Source: Epithemia pelagica
Taxonomy: Eukaryota; Bacillariophyta; Bacillariophyceae; Surirellales; Surirellaceae
Assembly: GCA_946965045.2 (NCBI GenBank)
Contig: OX337237.1
Span: forward strand, 2,604,001-2,668,000
Reading direction: 5' to 3'
DNA: 64,000 nt
Part shown: positions 48,236 to 57,753 of the stretch, piece after piece
How positions within the stretch are numbered: the stretch's first letter is position 1
Layout of the letters: each line of letters starts with the position of its first letter
Notes under the pieces: model-generated
Told to the model about the DNA's origin: nothing
What the model saw: the letters and a program-made list of their open reading frames with translations, nothing else
Databases searched by the model: none
Position numbers and translations under genes: made by a program

Positions 48236-50380
48236 ATGGACCCTCCCAATCCCATTCGACCACATAACATCGTTCCTTCGGCTGTTACAGAACATTCGAC
48301 GCACTTGGATCCGCACCCTTTCCATCCGACGACGTCCTCCCAGCACACTGAATCTGACACGAACCGAACAGCCAACAACGAAACGGATGTCCCATCCTAT
48401 GAAGCCACCATCGATGCCCTTTCCTCATTCAATGCCTTCTCGACCATCCCTTGTGATCCCTTGTCCAACGTTGGTGACCATCGGAAACTCTCCGAGTCCA
48501 TAATGATGTGCTTCAGCGATTGGCATGGCAAGACTGCGCGACAATGGCAAATCGAAGCTTGCGAAGAAGTTCTTTGCCGGCACCTCCACCGCCCGTCTTC
48601 TGCCCTTTTGCGTCCTCTGCTGCTTGTCCGGTCTACAGGCGGCGGAAAGTCGGCTGTAAGGGATGTCAGTGGTTTTCTCTGTGGCGGCATTACGCTAACC
48701 ATAGTCCCTCTGCTAAGCTTGTCAGCCGACCAAACGGCAAAGCTCTCCCAACTCGCAAGCGATCAACAATTAACCGGTCGGCTACATATTTTTAACCTCG
48801 ACGTACTCCGATCCAAGTCTCTCAATGACACTCTTCGTTCCAATCTGGAGAACTTATCGTACAAGTCAGCAACCAGAGTGTCGTTGTTCTCCTCCCCTCA
48901 GAAATTGACCAACGACCCCTTGTGGCAACAAACGATCTGTACTTGCTTCCGGAACGGTACCCTCCGGTTGATTGCGATCGACGAATGCCACCTTTATGCC
49001 TCCCATGGTGTGGAGTTCCGATCGGAATTCAGCGACTTGAAGAAGGTTCTTTTCCCAGTTGCCAACCGGCGGATCATCAAAGAACCCGTCCCAGTTCTTT
49101 TCATGACAGCTACCGCTTCCTCTTTGATGCTCCACGATCTTGAATCATTGACCGGTCTCTCTTTTCACCCAACCGACGACCTTGTGTGGCCGCGACACCA
49201 TTCCGGTGTCCAAAGACGCAACATCTTTCTTGATTTGACGTTCCAAGACTCGCCCCTTCGGCGAATCAAAAGGGACGTTGTAAAAACCTGCCACGCCTCT
49301 GGAGGTCGGAAAGTTATGGTTTATTCCAATTCGAGAAAGGCCATCACTCATCTCTACGAGCAAACCCGTTCTCATCTGAATATGCTCGGCATACAGAAAG
49401 ACCTATTGCTCGTTCACGGCCTTATGTTCCGTGAACAAAAGTTCCATAACACGGAGCTGTTTGTGGGGAAGCCACTAGTGGAGGAATGCCCCAGCTCCAA
49501 ACGGATCCTGCGCTTCGACCCAGTGGCTTACTTTGCAACTGCGGGTACTTCGAGCTCAGGTGTAGACTGCCATGAAGTTGACCGTGTGTTGTTTCATGGA
49601 TTTCCTCAGTCCATAGAGGATCTCCTACAATGTTCTGGGCGATGTGGCAGAGGCCCGGACGCCACTGCCCATAATTCTTCGTTCTGTCTCATAGTCAGTC
49701 TGAACAGCCTTGTGTCCCTTCTTACTCGGATCTTTATCTTACCCAAGTATGCGACAGAACAAAACACCAAGCAACCCCCTTCCAGCGAAGCAACAAACTC
49801 TCTTTTCTCTCCTGAAGCTCTTGCTATCCGTCAATGGTATAATGTCCGCCGAATTCTTGCTATCTTGTGCTTGGATGATGGTCAGTGTGTCCATTACCGT
49901 CTTGAACAAGAGATGCTTCATCCTCATAGCGATTCGGTTTGTGATCTACCAACGCATTGCGCTGGGGCCTGCTGGCGCTGCCGTACACCTCGGATTGCCA
50001 CACCTTTTGATGCTCCTTTCAATATCCAACAACTCAAACGATACCTCATTATGATGTTCATTACCCAAAAGCTTCCCCCCTCCCAACTGCTCCTACACAA
50101 GGACGTCTTCCTTGATGCCGTGATTGGATTCGAAACCGTAAATGCTGAAGGAGCCTCGACACGAGTCTTTCCTAAATCGGTGTTTGGTGTCACCACCAAG
50201 CATGTCATTAAGCAACGAACGAAAGCGCTCATTTTGAAGTGTTTCTGTGCTGGGATCCTTGAACCCGAAGTAGATGGTTCCAAGTTGCTCGCTAAACTCG
50301 GGTACTGCTCCAATGGCAATCCACGCCTAAATGACCCAATGATCTGGCAAGGATTCAAGGAACTCGATCCATCGGTCTAA
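48236..50380 (+). CDS. RecQ-like SF2 DNA helicase of the transposon
   Basis: 714 residues. Helicase motifs in order: ARQWQIEACEEVL (101-113, motif 0-like), RSTGGGKSAV (132-141, Walker A), LTIVPLLSLSADQ (Ia), RLIAIDECHLYASHG (244-258, DECH box), FMTATASS (289-296, III), KVMVYSNSRKAI (IV), YFATAGTSSSGVD (V) and LLQCSGRCGRGPD (463-475, VI with the arginine finger). DECH plus a motif-0 Q-x-x-x motif points to the RecQ family. A cysteine cluster near 590-605 (CDLPTHCAGACWRCRTP) could be the RecQ zinc-binding site. No HRDC domain. It probably unwinds transposon ends or intermediates, or was carried as cargo; telomere-linked RecQ genes are another known context. It starts 60 bp inside the left TIR. 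Confidence 0.85.
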   Translation: MDPPNPIRPHNIVPSAVTEHSTHLDPHPFHPTTSSQHTESDTNRTANNETDVPSYEATIDALSSFNAFSTIPCDPLSNVGDHRKLSESIMMCFSDWHGKTARQWQIEACEEVLCRHLHRPSSALLRPLLLVRSTGGGKSAVRDVSGFLCGGITLTIVPLLSLSADQTAKLSQLASDQQLTGRLHIFNLDVLRSKSLNDTLRSNLENLSYKSATRVSLFSSPQKLTNDPLWQQTICTCFRNGTLRLIAIDECHLYASHGVEFRSEFSDLKKVLFPVANRRIIKEPVPVLFMTATASSLMLHDLESLTGLSFHPTDDLVWPRHHSGVQRRNIFLDLTFQDSPLRRIKRDVVKTCHASGGRKVMVYSNSRKAITHLYEQTRSHLNMLGIQKDLLLVHGLMFREQKFHNTELFVGKPLVEECPSSKRILRFDPVAYFATAGTSSSGVDCHEVDRVLFHGFPQSIEDLLQCSGRCGRGPDATAHNSSFCLIVSLNSLVSLLTRIFILPKYATEQNTKQPPSSEATNSLFSPEALAIRQWYNVRRILAILCLDDGQCVHYRLEQEMLHPHSDSVCDLPTHCAGACWRCRTPRIATPFDAPFNIQQLKRYLIMMFITQKLPPSQLLLHKDVFLDAVIGFETVNAEGASTRVFPKSVFGVTTKHVIKQRTKALILKCFCAGILEPEVDGSKLLAKLGYCSNGNPRLNDPMIWQGFKELDPSV

Positions 50381-50423
50381 CAAACTTTCTTAGTATTAAC
50401 TACGTATTACATCGTCCATTTTT

Positions 50424-53400
50424 TCACGTTTCTATGTCCTCCTTGTACGAAGCCAGCATATCCATGCAACGGTCTAGACGATTTGCAACGCCTGTTGTCT
50501 CCCTTATATTCTCTGTCCATTCCACGTTCGACTGATCCTCCTCCATACCTTCCAGCCTATGGTAAAGCTTGTAGCGCAGGAAATGATGGTCTCTTTCCTT
50601 TCGCGCTGCATCCCATTGAAGGGACGTTACAACTTGCTTTTCCCCCATACGTTCCACGGCTCCTGCAATAAAATCTGTCGTTGCCATCCTATTCATCTCC
50701 ACAACCTTCATTCCCTTTATTGATGATTTCTCACGTAGTGTCTCCTTTGGTGAATCTTTCTTATCCACGGAATACTCTGTCTCTGGAGCACCGTCACTTC
50801 CCTCATCATTATCATCGTTGTCATCATCTTCGTTCGGAATTTCGTCTGCTTCCGCCTCCATATCATCAACTTGGGTTTCTTGCACTTCATCCTCGTCTCT
50901 TTCGTCTTGGACTTCGTCATGTTCCATGTTGCTTGTTGCCTCGGTATCCTCCATGGTAACTGTTGTATCAACAACAGTCTCTTCGTCCTTGTAGTAACAA
51001 GGAGCATCCTTCTCGACTTCGACGAATACCGATTCGTCGTCACTAAAGCACGTTAGTTCCTGGATTGTCGATGAACCATCGTCATCCATTACTTCAGCCA
51101 AGTCTATCTCTGAGTTCTCATCTGTTGTATCGCCCTCTTCTGCCCCATTCTTGCTCCCCTCCTCTTCATCTGGACCCTTGTCTTCATCTTCCTTGCACCG
51201 TTTAGATTTCCTCATGTTACGCATCATTGCGTCAACTTTCACTAGAACATACCTGTCCACCGCGTCGTTTTCAATTCGACCTTCGCCATTGCGCCTCACT
51301 TTCTTATGTACCTCCATTGTCGTCGCATCCAAAGCCCTCCAAAAGCGGTCTTTGTCGACCACAATATTGAGGTTCTCCCTTACATCGTGACATTTCGCAA
51401 GCGTCAAAATTTCTGTCACTAGAACACGATTCAATCGACTGCTTGGACGAGTTGTTGTTTTATTGCGTTGTCCTGGGTCCGCCAGTGGTCCGGTCTCAGT
51501 AGTAGGCGTGTCAATGTCAAACGAATTCTCTAACGACCGTTCGTTGAATTCGTACTCAGCGTCGGCTCTCGTGCGAGTGTAGAATTCCACGAAATGCTTT
51601 GCCCTCTGGCAGGCAGTGAGCATTTTGGAAACACGAACAAACGAAGCCTCAGTTCCGTTATGGTTCATACCTTTGAAAAAAGGCATTAAGCGCTCCATAA
51701 TCTGGTCAAGCGCACTCTCTTTCTGGAACGTGTAAGGTGTCCCTTTCTTTTGAAGTTTCGTTCTGTTGAGCCTGATGAGTTGCAGGATAGAAATAGGGAT
51801 TCGATGATAGTACATCTCAATAAGACGAAGCTGAGTAGCGAACGATTTATGTTTCTTTGTTGCGTAGAGTACTGGCAAATAATCAACAACAACAGCTTCC
51901 ATTGTCACCGCATCACCTTCTTGTTCTGCTTTACAAAATGCCAGGTACTTTCGCATAACAACCAGATAGTTGCATAGGTACCGGTGCAACCAGTCCTTTG
52001 TCTCACGGACTTGGCGGTGCAAATAAGCCACGTAGTCGTTGGCTACAAAGATAGCCAATCCATCTGGCCCTTGTGATTTGAGGATTCGCTCAATCTTTCC
52101 AAACGTCATGGTTCTGTTGATGAAGATGTCAACCATAAGACGATCCAGTTCCTCGAAAACAATAACGGCAAGTCGATGAGCTAAACGATAGGTGTGTGAT
52201 ACATCTTGGGCATCGAGACGCTTCCATTTGAGCCTGTGCTGGAAGCACTGGAGGAAGCCTCCATAGAACAAGCGGTAAACGGAATCCAACATATGAAACC
52301 TAACATGTAGGTCTCCGTTAATGGGGACAATCCGGTGTAGGACCTGCGTGATTGCCATGGCCTGTCGGTATGCATTGCGAAATGACATGGTTTTAGCGTC
52401 TGTGATTGCCATGACATCATCAAAGAACTGGAAGATGCGGTCCAGCGACAGCCCATCCCCAACCAAGAACAACCACTTCTTCTCCCATCCATCCACAGGC
52501 GCATAAATTTGGTCGGCTTCCTTGAAATACAAAAGACCATGTAGCACCATGAAATCTAATAAAATACCGGAAGCTCCAACTTTTGTGGTCTCGTCTAAAA
52601 CGGACACTGGTAAGATGAGCAATTCTGCAGGGGCAGGTTCATGACGCCAGGACCGCACAACACGTCTTGGGAACTGTCGTGCCATTTCAAACAGGTTTTC
52701 CTCACGATTTTTCCTTAGGCCATTCATGGCTGCCACAATAGCAGCCTTGCATGGATGAAGGGCGAATTCGGTAGGTTGTAGTGTATAATCAGACCGTTGT
52801 CCTGGCTTTCTTTTTGTTGACAGGTAACGCTTAACATTCCAAAGCTCTCTGCAAGTTGTGTTGAGTTGTTGGTATACCCGGACTCTCTTGCCAGAACAGT
52901 CGAACGGGTTGCCGTCCTTTTGCAAGTCTTCTTTATACGTCCCATGATATATGGATTGAATGACTTCCGCCGTTTGGAGGTCGAGTAATTGTTCCAAGGC
53001 AGGCATTTGGTAGGGTGAAGGGATGGCCTGTTGGAGGTAAGTTAATGCTGGCCGTTCGGTAAACGAATATACCCAGTCAGGGAAGATTGCCATGTGCATC
53101 GACATTAAGAATCTGGCTGTGACTTTGGTATAAATAGTGCTCTGTCCCTGCTGGAATTGGAGCTTCCGACCATCTTGTAGATTATCGAACACACACAACA
53201 GATGTGTCACACGTCGAATTGCTAGCTTTGTTCGTTGGTCATAGGATGAAAGCCACTCTTCTACCCTGCGTTCCATCGTTCGTTTTGAAACAGAGATTCC
53301 TAGCCACACAGGAATCTGTGTAGCTAAGAGTGGATGTCCACAAGCATACTGAGCGAGGGAGAAGATCATACCAAAAGGGACCAACCGATGATTGTTTGTC

Positions 53401-54053
53401 TTTCGAAGCTTCATGACAAATTGGAAGAACACGTCCAATGTGAAACGTGGACGCATGAAAATTCGCTCGTTTTCCGTAAGTTCCTCTTCGAGCTTTTTCG
53501 TGTAGCCACTAATCCCCATTAGAGTGTTGAATTGTTGGGGAAGCATTGTCTCGAAGTCCTTTGCAAATTGCCGAAGTTCATATTCCGATAGGAACTTTTC
53601 AAATACATTATTGAAGCGTCCAAAACAATCTTCAAGGCGCCTCATAACCCTCTTGTCAATGACTTCGCAAAAGGGCTGGACCGTAGATGGTTCTATGAGG
53701 GGCGGAGGAGGAATCGTCGCGGCGTGGTCTCGAAGCTGTTTAAGCTCTTCGTTGTGTAGAACCTTTTGCTGGGCAGCGAGGGCATTTGATTGTAGGTGTT
53801 GCCAGACACCTCGTAATTCTGCGAGCATAAATCGATCCCCTGTTGTTTCTTGCACGAGCCTATGAAGAAGAGTGGACCGATTGTCCCCTGCGTCTTTCAA
53901 AGCATTGAAAGTTGCAAGCCAGGGCCGTTCGGGATGGAAGTCGGCTTGGACAAATATGGCTTGGGGGTAACGAAACAACTCAAACCAGGAGAGATGTTCC
54001 TCAATACAATCAGAGGGGGGGGGGGGAGGAGACGCTGAAATCCATCGACCCAA
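50424..54053 (-). CDS. Large transposon ORF2, candidate RNase H-like transposase
   Basis: About 1,209 codons. The first codons have no ATG until MLAELRG near residue 76, and the frame overlaps the end of ORF1. Possible acidic active-site residues lie in THLLCVFDNLQDGRK (D290), WLFLVGDGLSLDRIFQFFD (D533 in G-D-G-L-S) and INGDLHVRFHMLDSVYRLFY (D581/H587). The order FDN ... GDxLS-x-DR ... GD-LH is reminiscent of fungal DUF6589-type proteins and of RNase H-fold transposases. This is a motif impression, not a match. The C-terminal 200 residues are strongly acidic (EDEDKGPDEEEGSKNGAEEG and onward). Its tail-to-tail layout with the helicase (stops 50380 and 50424) and the two TIRs make it the prime transposase candidate. 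Confidence 0.6.
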   Translation of the reverse strand: MGRWISASPPPPPSDCIEEHLSWFELFRYPQAIFVQADFHPERPWLATFNALKDAGDNRSTLLHRLVQETTGDRFMLAELRGVWQHLQSNALAAQQKVLHNEELKQLRDHAATIPPPPLIEPSTVQPFCEVIDKRVMRRLEDCFGRFNNVFEKFLSEYELRQFAKDFETMLPQQFNTLMGISGYTKKLEEELTENERIFMRPRFTLDVFFQFVMKLRKTNNHRLVPFGMIFSLAQYACGHPLLATQIPVWLGISVSKRTMERRVEEWLSSYDQRTKLAIRRVTHLLCVFDNLQDGRKLQFQQGQSTIYTKVTARFLMSMHMAIFPDWVYSFTERPALTYLQQAIPSPYQMPALEQLLDLQTAEVIQSIYHGTYKEDLQKDGNPFDCSGKRVRVYQQLNTTCRELWNVKRYLSTKRKPGQRSDYTLQPTEFALHPCKAAIVAAMNGLRKNREENLFEMARQFPRRVVRSWRHEPAPAELLILPVSVLDETTKVGASGILLDFMVLHGLLYFKEADQIYAPVDGWEKKWLFLVGDGLSLDRIFQFFDDVMAITDAKTMSFRNAYRQAMAITQVLHRIVPINGDLHVRFHMLDSVYRLFYGGFLQCFQHRLKWKRLDAQDVSHTYRLAHRLAVIVFEELDRLMVDIFINRTMTFGKIERILKSQGPDGLAIFVANDYVAYLHRQVRETKDWLHRYLCNYLVVMRKYLAFCKAEQEGDAVTMEAVVVDYLPVLYATKKHKSFATQLRLIEMYYHRIPISILQLIRLNRTKLQKKGTPYTFQKESALDQIMERLMPFFKGMNHNGTEASFVRVSKMLTACQRAKHFVEFYTRTRADAEYEFNERSLENSFDIDTPTTETGPLADPGQRNKTTTRPSSRLNRVLVTEILTLAKCHDVRENLNIVVDKDRFWRALDATTMEVHKKVRRNGEGRIENDAVDRYVLVKVDAMMRNMRKSKRCKEDEDKGPDEEEGSKNGAEEGDTTDENSEIDLAEVMDDDGSSTIQELTCFSDDESVFVEVEKDAPCYYKDEETVVDTTVTMEDTEATSNMEHDEVQDERDEDEVQETQVDDMEAEADEIPNEDDDNDDNDEGSDGAPETEYSVDKKDSPKETLREKSSIKGMKVVEMNRMATTDFIAGAVERMGEKQVVTSLQWDAARKERDHHFLRYKLYHRLEGMEEDQSNVEWTENIRETTGVANRLDRCMDMLASYKEDIET

Positions 54054-55593
54054 ATATGGGCAATTTCAGGAAGATGCCATGCTGTTGTGTCTCAGACATG
54101 GCGGCGATAACGTCGGGAATAGGCCGGAAACCAGTTACCGCGTCTTTATCTGGGTTCCCATTGACCCAACCAAGTACTTGCTTATAAAGACGTCCCTGGC
54201 AACGAACGGTAGGCACGTTGTCCGATTGCAACGTTTGTTTCCATGCATCGAGCCATTTCTTGGAGTACCTTGGTGGTAGAAGCTCGTCATGAAAGAATAG
54301 GGCAACCGGAGTCCCATCCTTGAGGAACCAAATGTCTTCGATGAGAAGGGTTCTTAATGAGAAAGACGTCACAAGATGCAATGACGAGTTGGATTGTTGT
54401 GGTGGCGGCTTCTGTGATGAATTGCCATCATCCTCGATTTCATGTTGCTTGCGTTTGTTGTTTTGTTGCTTATTGTAGCGTCGTTCTTTCGACTTCCCAG
54501 TTGGAGAACGGGCAACACCATTTGTGAAATTCTTGGCTCGTCTCATGAGTTGAGCACAATTGCCAGATGTCAATGTAAGGGTCTTTTTGCTGCCCTGGTG
54601 TTGTGGTGTTACAACAATCAGCGGTACATTTCCAAGAGACGGCCCAGGAACTTTACAAGCAAGGGGTTCAATCCGGCGTAGGGGCAGGAGGAAGGTACCC
54701 TCGGTGATCAGCCGCGCTCCAAAATTGGCCAAGGGAGGTCGAACCGGTTGGGCTCGACTTGTACCGGACAAGGAGGAAGACCCCGTTGTAGACGACACAC
54801 CAGCAGTCGTGGCATCGTGGGAGGCATTGGTGCCACCAAGGTCAGAGTCTGGTATATCAGAATCCTGAGGTGGAGTCGTATCATCAGGGTTGGTGGTTGT
54901 TTCTCGGTTGGTGGTTGACATGCTGGTGCTTGCTTGATCCTCGATTGCAGATAACAGGTTGGTCGATTTGGGAGGGGACGTCTGTGTACCAAATCGTACC
55001 TGGCCAAATAGGCCTTGCCGATGCCACAAGTTGAAGGAGGTGGACGACATCATGTTGGCATGGAGGGAAGGTTGGGTGCTTTGCTGGGGGTTGGAGTGTG
55101 CTTGTCGTCGGTTTGTATTGCCAGAAGGAGGTGACAAGGGGGACGCAGTAGGTAAAGAAGGATGGGGAATCGGGACAAGGGATGGAGGAGCGGCTGTCCG
55201 GGTGGAGGGGAGCGTCGAAAGGTCACTTGCAATTAAGGTGGAGGGCTCCGATGTATTGGTGTTGTTGTTGTTGTTGTTCAACTGTGAGACTGTGGTTACC
55301 GGAGGCGGTTCGGCTGCAGCGCTAGCAGATGACATGTCTTGGATGCAGGGAGGGGAAATGGTAGGATGCGACGAAGGATCAGGGACGGTATCCTGTATTG
55401 TCGAGACTGCTGGTTGGTTTTTGGCGAGGCTTGGTTGACCGTGTTGAGTTTCGCTTGTGTTGAGCTGTTCTGCACTCGGCTTGCGGTCATCCGCTTGCCC
55501 CAAAAGCTCATGAATCTCATGTTGAGAACGGCGGTGGCGTTTATGCGACGACGACGACATGGAGGAAGGCATATCAGGGAGCGGCACCTCCAC
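54010..55593 (-). CDS. Transposon ORF1, disordered N-terminus plus C-terminal domain
   Basis: 527 codons. An ATG in MPSSMSSSSHKRHRRSQHE is among the likely starts. Residues 1-330 are low complexity (Ser, Thr, Pro, Asn) with a basic patch KSKERRYNKQQNNKRKQ near 385. The last 130 residues look folded: LRTLLIEDIWFLKDGTPVAL, LPPRYSKKWLDAWKQTL, RLYKQVLGWVNGNPDKDAVT. It ends in SVSSPPPL at a run of twelve C, where a +1 shift enters ORF2 without an intervening stop. The two are therefore probably one polyprotein or one gene split by an indel. No homologue recognised. Confidence 0.6.
   Translation of the reverse strand: MEVPLPDMPSSMSSSSHKRHRRSQHEIHELLGQADDRKPSAEQLNTSETQHGQPSLAKNQPAVSTIQDTVPDPSSHPTISPPCIQDMSSASAAAEPPPVTTVSQLNNNNNNTNTSEPSTLIASDLSTLPSTRTAAPPSLVPIPHPSLPTASPLSPPSGNTNRRQAHSNPQQSTQPSLHANMMSSTSFNLWHRQGLFGQVRFGTQTSPPKSTNLLSAIEDQASTSMSTTNRETTTNPDDTTPPQDSDIPDSDLGGTNASHDATTAGVSSTTGSSSLSGTSRAQPVRPPLANFGARLITEGTFLLPLRRIEPLACKVPGPSLGNVPLIVVTPQHQGSKKTLTLTSGNCAQLMRRAKNFTNGVARSPTGKSKERRYNKQQNNKRKQHEIEDDGNSSQKPPPQQSNSSLHLVTSFSLRTLLIEDIWFLKDGTPVALFFHDELLPPRYSKKWLDAWKQTLQSDNVPTVRCQGRLYKQVLGWVNGNPDKDAVTGFRPIPDVIAAMSETQQHGIFLKLPIFGSMDFSVSSPPPL
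54015..54026 (-). other. C12 homopolymer at the ORF1/ORF2 overlap
   Basis: Twelve consecutive G on the plus strand. Loss of one base, or a +1 ribosomal or polymerase slip, fuses ORF1 to ORF2. Confidence 0.9.
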
Positions 55594-55633
55594 TGCCGTG
55601 ATAAAGGAGGTGAGATTGTGTGTGTGGTTTGGA

Positions 55634-55722
55634 GTTTTGTCTCAAAGTTGGGAGTTTCAGGACGCGCCGTGGGGGTGAGAAAGAGAATTCACATCGAAAT
55701 TTCCACCCCCGCTGGGGGGTAG
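55634..55722 (-). repeat. Right terminal inverted repeat
   Basis: 89 bp, inverted partner of 48078-48176 with small indels between the conserved blocks. Confidence 0.85.
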
Positions 55723-55898
55723 GGGGGTACCTTTGTTCGTCCGTCATCCGAATGGAAAAAATTGTCTCGTATTTTTCCCAAAGCCTGCTCACTTTTTCAT
55801 TTGGCCTCAAAACCAAAAAGACCATCGGAAGACTGTTGCCTTCTTTTCGGGTTTTCCGGGTAGCCCTCCGCCTGTTCGCCCAAAACCGAAGGAAGACC

Positions 55899-56183
55899 AT
55901 GATCGCTGAGCATCCCGTTGTACCATCCTCCTATCTGCCATCATCTTTGCTCCGGGATGATGATGTTGACGATGGAAATTGCACCGTCACCAGTGGAGCA
56001 CAGACCGTTCGACACTCAAATGTTAGTCCCCATCTCAAACAAAAGGTGCGTCGTTTCCTTCCCAACATTCCCTGTCACGCTGCAGAACGACGGGTAGAGA
56101 ATTCACTTTTGCTGTATGAAACCACAAAACGATTTGAGTTCTTACTTGTTCATTTCTTCCCATTGATTACTTATTTTGATATC
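55899..56183 (+). CDS. Conserved upstream ORF or 5' exon of the small array gene, copy 3
   Basis: Starts MIAEHPVVPSSYLPSSLL and keeps GNCTVTSGAQTVRHSNVSPH exactly, although the downstream gene has diverged much more. After RRVEN it runs into a different tail. The donor-like GTGCGT after LKQK is conserved. Confidence 0.45.
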
Positions 56184-56200
56184 TTCTCAACATTCCAACG

Positions 56201-56687
56201 ATGGACGCTACCCAACAGTTAGAAGAAGGTAAGTTGATACTTTGTTTGCTTGTGGACAACGTGATCCAGTCCTGCTTGCAAGTGGATACTTACACTTGTC
56301 GCTTCTTCCTTTCTCGCAGCAAGCCAACTCTTGATGCAGTTCATGGTCAAGTTCCAGAATGACAAGGTGGACGTTGCCAAGTCGCTCACAAATAGTTGGA
56401 TCGCTCAAACGCAAATGGGAGTGAGTGCTTTTACGGTCAAGAGCTGGATTCTGACCCTTTTGCAGGGCGCCGAGGAAGATGGGCCAGAAGACTTCTCAGC
56501 TTATTCTGGTACCGTGGAAAGTTCGGGAGGTAAAATCGCCCGGATTTTAGCGGAGCAAGCTATGTTAGCACGACTTGCCATTGAAAACATTGACTCCTCC
56601 CTTCAGATTATCGAGGTCCTTGGGCGTGTCATTGCACTGTTGGAGGAGCGAGAAGGCGAACCATCATCTCAGCCAGCATCGCTGTAG
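56201..56687 (+). CDS. Small helical protein of the array, copy 3 (diverged)
   Basis: Exons 56201-56228 and 56320-56687, 131 residues starting MDATQQLEE, with the same intron position and phase as copies 1 and 2. The body is clearly paralogous but diverged (MQFMVKFQNDKVDVAKSLTN, NSWIAQTQMGVSAFTVKSWI, GAEEDGPEDFSAYSGTVESS). Conservation of start, intron and length across diverged copies supports a real gene family. Confidence 0.65.
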
Positions 56688-56760
56688 GTGGAGACGCAGC
56701 CCAATCCTAATGACGACGACCTCTCGTCGCTGTCGAACCGAACTGTGGGCAACTAAGTAG

Positions 56761-57088
56761 TTGCGGGACATTCGAGCAGTTTTGCTACGTTTTCCGTGTG
56801 CAAATCGCACTCCCTCCCTCTATTATGATGCACTCTCCCGCATTCATGTATGTAGAAAGGGACCTGGATGACAGGTTCGTAAGAGTTGAATGAATAGTGA
56901 GGGCTTTGAGAGATGATCAATGTCAATTCAAAGTGTGAACGTTCTAGCTAGACGGTGAGTGGAACTCTACTGTCTGTCGTAACCCCCAAATCTCAATCCC
57001 AACCGGCTCTTAAATTTGAGCCCATAACCTGAGCATTTTAGATTTGAGATAAATCTGAGACGAAATTTGTCCGGGGGTAGGCCCCGGT
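56761..57088. other. Intergenic, nothing recognised
   Basis: Between the third array gene and the first long direct repeat. No gene seen. Confidence 0.4.
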
Positions 57089-57540
57089 ACTATTTCCTCC
57101 TCATGCGGGACAAACGTTTCGCCAGTGTGCTTGAATGCCCAAGCTCGACTCCTTTTCTTCACACAATCATCATCACTCTAAACTATACTTTACACTTACA
57201 CCAAAACTCTGGGGGGGGTTGTGGCCCCCCACCGAGGGAAGGTTCTAGACTTGCTCCATGGCTCATAGGCTCCGAAACCCATGTGACCATGTCTATTGTG
57301 GACGAGTGTGCTTCAAGACATGAGAGTCCGAATGCCAGATTCCGCCCTGTAGGGACAGAACCGAACCACCCTGAAATATCTTCACAAGTGATTTGCCATC
57401 AGAACATGAGGCTGCCAACCCCAAATTCCAATGTCTGGTCGGTCTCATGCTATCCACAGGCAAGCTGACAATAGCAAGCGATCAGGACAGCCATGTAAGG
57501 TTAACCCACAACATGACTTGTCGTGACTCCCCCGGGTGGG
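57089..57540 (+). repeat. Long direct repeat, copy A (about 450 bp)
   Basis: Starts GGTACTATTTCCTCCTCATG and ends at CTTGTCGTGACTCCCCC. Repeated at 57753-58205 with very few differences (a longer G-run and single-base changes). Contained open frames are duplicated with it and have no domains. Confidence 0.9.
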
Positions 57541-57555
57541 TGGGCGGGTAAAAAA

Positions 57556-57753
57556 GAAGCGGAACCACTGTCCATGGACGGATCAGGAACTGGTCCAATG
57601 GTGGCTTCCTTTTCCAATTTCTTGTGATTGCGCAGTCCTTGGTGGGTGAAAATCTCCACCTTCCAGCTCAGGCAAACTTCCCACACGTGGACGAGAAGTT
57701 TGTGTCCTCTTCGTGCGTCCGGCGGTCCCTTCTTAACTTAGGAGTGCGATGCG
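57556..57753 (+). repeat. Composite repeat segment shared with 59580-59773
   Basis: GCGGAACCACTGTCCATGGA with its following 50 bp occurs at 57556, 59580 and 59639. The block CCCACACGTGGACGAGAAGT to AGGAGTGCGATGCGG occurs at 57678 and 59698. Confidence 0.85.

Larger units (their letters stand above)
48078..55722. mobile_element. Helicase-bearing DNA transposon with long imperfect TIRs, family not recognised
   Basis: Left arm 48078-48176 and right arm 55634-55722 are inverted repeats sharing the blocks CTACCCCCCAGCGGGGG, GTGAATTC, CTCACCCCCACGGCGCGTCC and CCAACTTTGAGACAAAAC in the same order. GGGGGTAC lies immediately outside both ends (48070-48077 and 55723-55730), a likely 8-bp target duplication. 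Because the ends are G/C runs, 6 to 10 bp are all possible depending on where the TIR is cut. Inside are a RecQ-like helicase (+) and two large overlapping ORFs (-). An 8-bp duplication and an RNase H-like candidate would fit KDZ/Zisupton- or hAT-type elements, but I recognise no named family. It separates two members of the small-gene array, so it inserted after that array arose. Confidence 0.85.

Noticed and set aside
48078-55722. Helitron
   Set aside because: Despite the helicase there are TIRs and a direct repeat, the helicase is RecQ-like SF2 rather than Pif1-like SF1, and no Rep HUH motif was seen.
57067-57468. Open frames in the 450-bp repeats (also 57802-58140) as a duplicated gene
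   Set aside because: The protein ends differ only because of G-run length, there is no domain, and the repeat is better explained as non-coding.
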